From Streptosporangiaceae bacterium (GTDB lineage Bacteria > Actinomycetota > Actinomycetes > Streptosporangiales > Streptosporangiaceae), in contig JASIGD010000303.1 in assembly GCA_030045295.1 (NCBI GenBank), positions 1 to 6,399 of the forward strand: DNA of 6,399 nt. Reading direction: 5' to 3'. Below are positions 6,001 to 6,399 of the stretch, piece after piece. How positions within the stretch are numbered: the first letter of the stretch is position 1; every line of letters starts with the position of its first letter. The notes under the pieces are model-generated. The model saw only the letters and a list, made by a program, of their open reading frames with translations. It was not told where the DNA came from and did no database searches. A program made the translations under genes and the position numbers.

Positions 6001-6046
6001 GGGGACTACCCCGCGGAACCCCCCGCGACTCGGGGGACCCACCCCC
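6001..6046 (+). other. Three consecutive hairpins inside the insertion
   Basis: Three short stems follow directly on each other: GGGG-ACTA-CCCC (6001-6012), CGCGG-AACCCC-CCGCG (6012-6027, sharing one base with the first) and GGGGG-ACCCA-CCCCC (6032-6046). The surrounding DNA has G6, C6, C7 and C5 runs. The segment is absent from copy 2. It could be a small repetitive element or an attenuator-like structure. Confidence 0.55.
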
Positions 6047-6224
6047 CCACAATCCCCCTTGCGCTCTGGTCACGGGGGCCTCCCGCGGGCTGGGCCGGGC
6101 GCTGGCCGCCGGCCTGGCCCGCGAGGGCTACGCCCTGATCATCGACGCGAGGAACGCCGCCGCGCTCGACGCCGCGGCCGACGGCCTTCGGGCGCAGGGC
6201 GGCACGGCCGGCGCATCCGCCGCC

Positions 6225-6270
6225 GGTCCTACCACCATCGGCCCAGGCCGGGCGGGGCGCGCGGCCGATG
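6225..6270. promoter_or_regulatory. Conserved intergenic block, copy 2
   Basis: GGTCCTAC-C-ACCATCGGC (6225-6242), with arms CATCGGC (6236-6242) and GCCGATG (6264-6270). The inverted repeat is one base pair longer than in copy 1. Here it no longer faces the kinase gene, so conservation would have to serve the SDR promoter. Confidence 0.4.
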
Positions 6271-6290
6271 CGCGGCGCCGGCTCGCGCCA

Positions 6291-6296
6291 TAGCGT
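6291..6296 (+). promoter_or_regulatory. -10 element of SDR copy 2 (probably leaderless)
   Basis: TAGCGT again stands seven bases before the start codon (ATG 6304). Its TAG is also the stop codon of the truncated copy 1 frame. Confidence 0.55.
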
Positions 6297-6303
6297 CGAG
6301 AGC

Positions 6304-6399
6304 ATGCAGACGAAGACAGCCATGGTCACGGGGGCCTCCCGCGGGCTTGGCCGGGCGCTGGCCGCCGGCCTGGCCCGCGAGGGCTACGACCTCATCATC
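6304..6399 (+). CDS. Short-chain dehydrogenase/reductase, 3' partial
   Basis: The first 32 residues of an SDR, cut by the window end. It begins MQTKTAMVTGASRGLGRALA, with the N-terminal beta strand and the TGxxxGxG dinucleotide-binding motif at the normal distance from the start, then an Ala-rich helix and a second strand YDLII. SDRs are cytoplasmic NAD(P)-dependent oxidoreductases; the substrate depends on the C-terminal part, which is not visible. The ATG at 6304 is preferred because it is seven bases after a -10 element and gives a standard SDR N-terminus; an ATG at 6322 would cut off part of the first strand. This is probably the functional member of the duplicated pair. Confidence 0.85.
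   Translation, partial: MQTKTAMVTGASRGLGRALAAGLAREGYDLII

Larger units (their letters stand above)
5891..6212 (+). repeat. Tandem duplication, unit 1 (promoter plus 5' SDR)
   Basis: Positions 5891-5984 align without gaps to 6213-6306 with 21 differences in 94 bases (78% identity; 8 in the first 60). Positions 6067-6143 align to 6323-6399 with only 3 differences in 77 bases (96%). Between the two matching blocks unit 1 has 66 extra bases. The similarity stops abruptly on the kinase side of 5891. Confidence 0.88.
5982..6293 (+). pseudogene. Truncated SDR gene copy with hairpin insertion
   Basis: The frame from ATG 5982 encodes 103 residues. After a Gly/Pro-rich segment (about residues 2-27) it has the SDR nucleotide-binding start CALVTGASRGLGRALAAGLA with the TGxxxGxG motif, then GYALIIDARN and helix ALDAAADGLRAQGG. 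Similarity to an SDR ends near 6200-6212, where unit 2 of the duplication begins. The tail is translated from duplicated promoter DNA, and the stop is the TAG of the second -10 element. A working SDR has about 250 residues with a Ser-Tyr-Lys catalytic site; none of this is present. Relative to copy 2 there is an in-frame 66-base insertion between the start codon and the Rossmann motif. The sequence match to copy 2 is otherwise 96%, so the copy is recent or maintained. Most likely a non-functional remnant; a short expressed peptide is possible. Confidence 0.7.
6213..6399 (+). repeat. Tandem duplication, unit 2 (continues past the window)
   Basis: Second copy of the promoter and 5' SDR block, starting directly at the truncation point of copy 1. 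It lacks the 66-base insertion. Similarity continues to the last base, so its right end is not visible. Confidence 0.88.

Noticed and set aside
4860..6293. Very long plus-strand open frame, mostly antisense to the histidine kinase
   Set aside because: It mirrors the kinase in a GC-rich genome, has no domain pattern and is rich in Arg, Gly, Pro and Ala. Only its last part, from the ATG at 5982, is real SDR-like sequence.

Overview
The window is high-GC DNA with strongly GC-biased third codon positions, GTG starts and TANNNT promoters close to start codons. These traits, together with the protein families present, indicate a filamentous-type actinobacterium (Actinomycetota). The order cannot be fixed from this sequence; something near Streptosporangiales is a guess. 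I see no tRNA, rRNA, CRISPR array or transposase.

Layout, left to right. (1) Positions 3-425 (+): the 3' part of an OB-fold nucleic-acid-binding protein gene that enters from the left edge, followed by a cluster of short GC-rich hairpins. (2) 644-1576 (+): a DUF2231 membrane domain fused to a C-terminal Rieske [2Fe-2S] domain. It runs head-on into (3) 1584-2369 (-), a stand-alone ABC ATPase. The two stop codons sit in opposite arms of one small palindrome. (4) 2384-2897: a relatively AT-rich intergenic region of about 510 bases with short repeats, palindromes and a leader hairpin but no convincing gene. (5) 2898-3371 and 3376-4035 (+): a secreted, Pro/Thr-rich, C-terminally membrane-anchored protein with an APQTG sorting-like motif, and 4 bases downstream a class F-type sortase. 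They form a plausible enzyme-substrate operon. (6) 4066-5894 (-): a two-component system. A GAF histidine kinase overlaps its NarL/LuxR-type response regulator by one base (TAGTG). The GAF domain resembles GAF-A of mycobacterial DevS/DosS and keeps a His at the heme-ligand position. (7) 5891-6399 (+): a tandem duplication of a promoter plus the 5' end of a short-chain dehydrogenase/reductase (SDR) gene. The first copy is truncated and carries a 66-base, three-hairpin insertion after its start codon. The second copy looks intact and leaves the window.

How the genes relate: the sortase pair probably modifies the cell surface. The two-component system is divergent from the SDR locus, and the duplicated block covers the shared intergenic region, so the kinase start and both SDR promoters share a conserved sequence that could be an operator. 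The other genes are unlinked housekeeping or accessory functions. The most unusual part is the duplicated SDR promoter and 5' end at the right edge. I do not see evidence for a wholly new multi-gene system.
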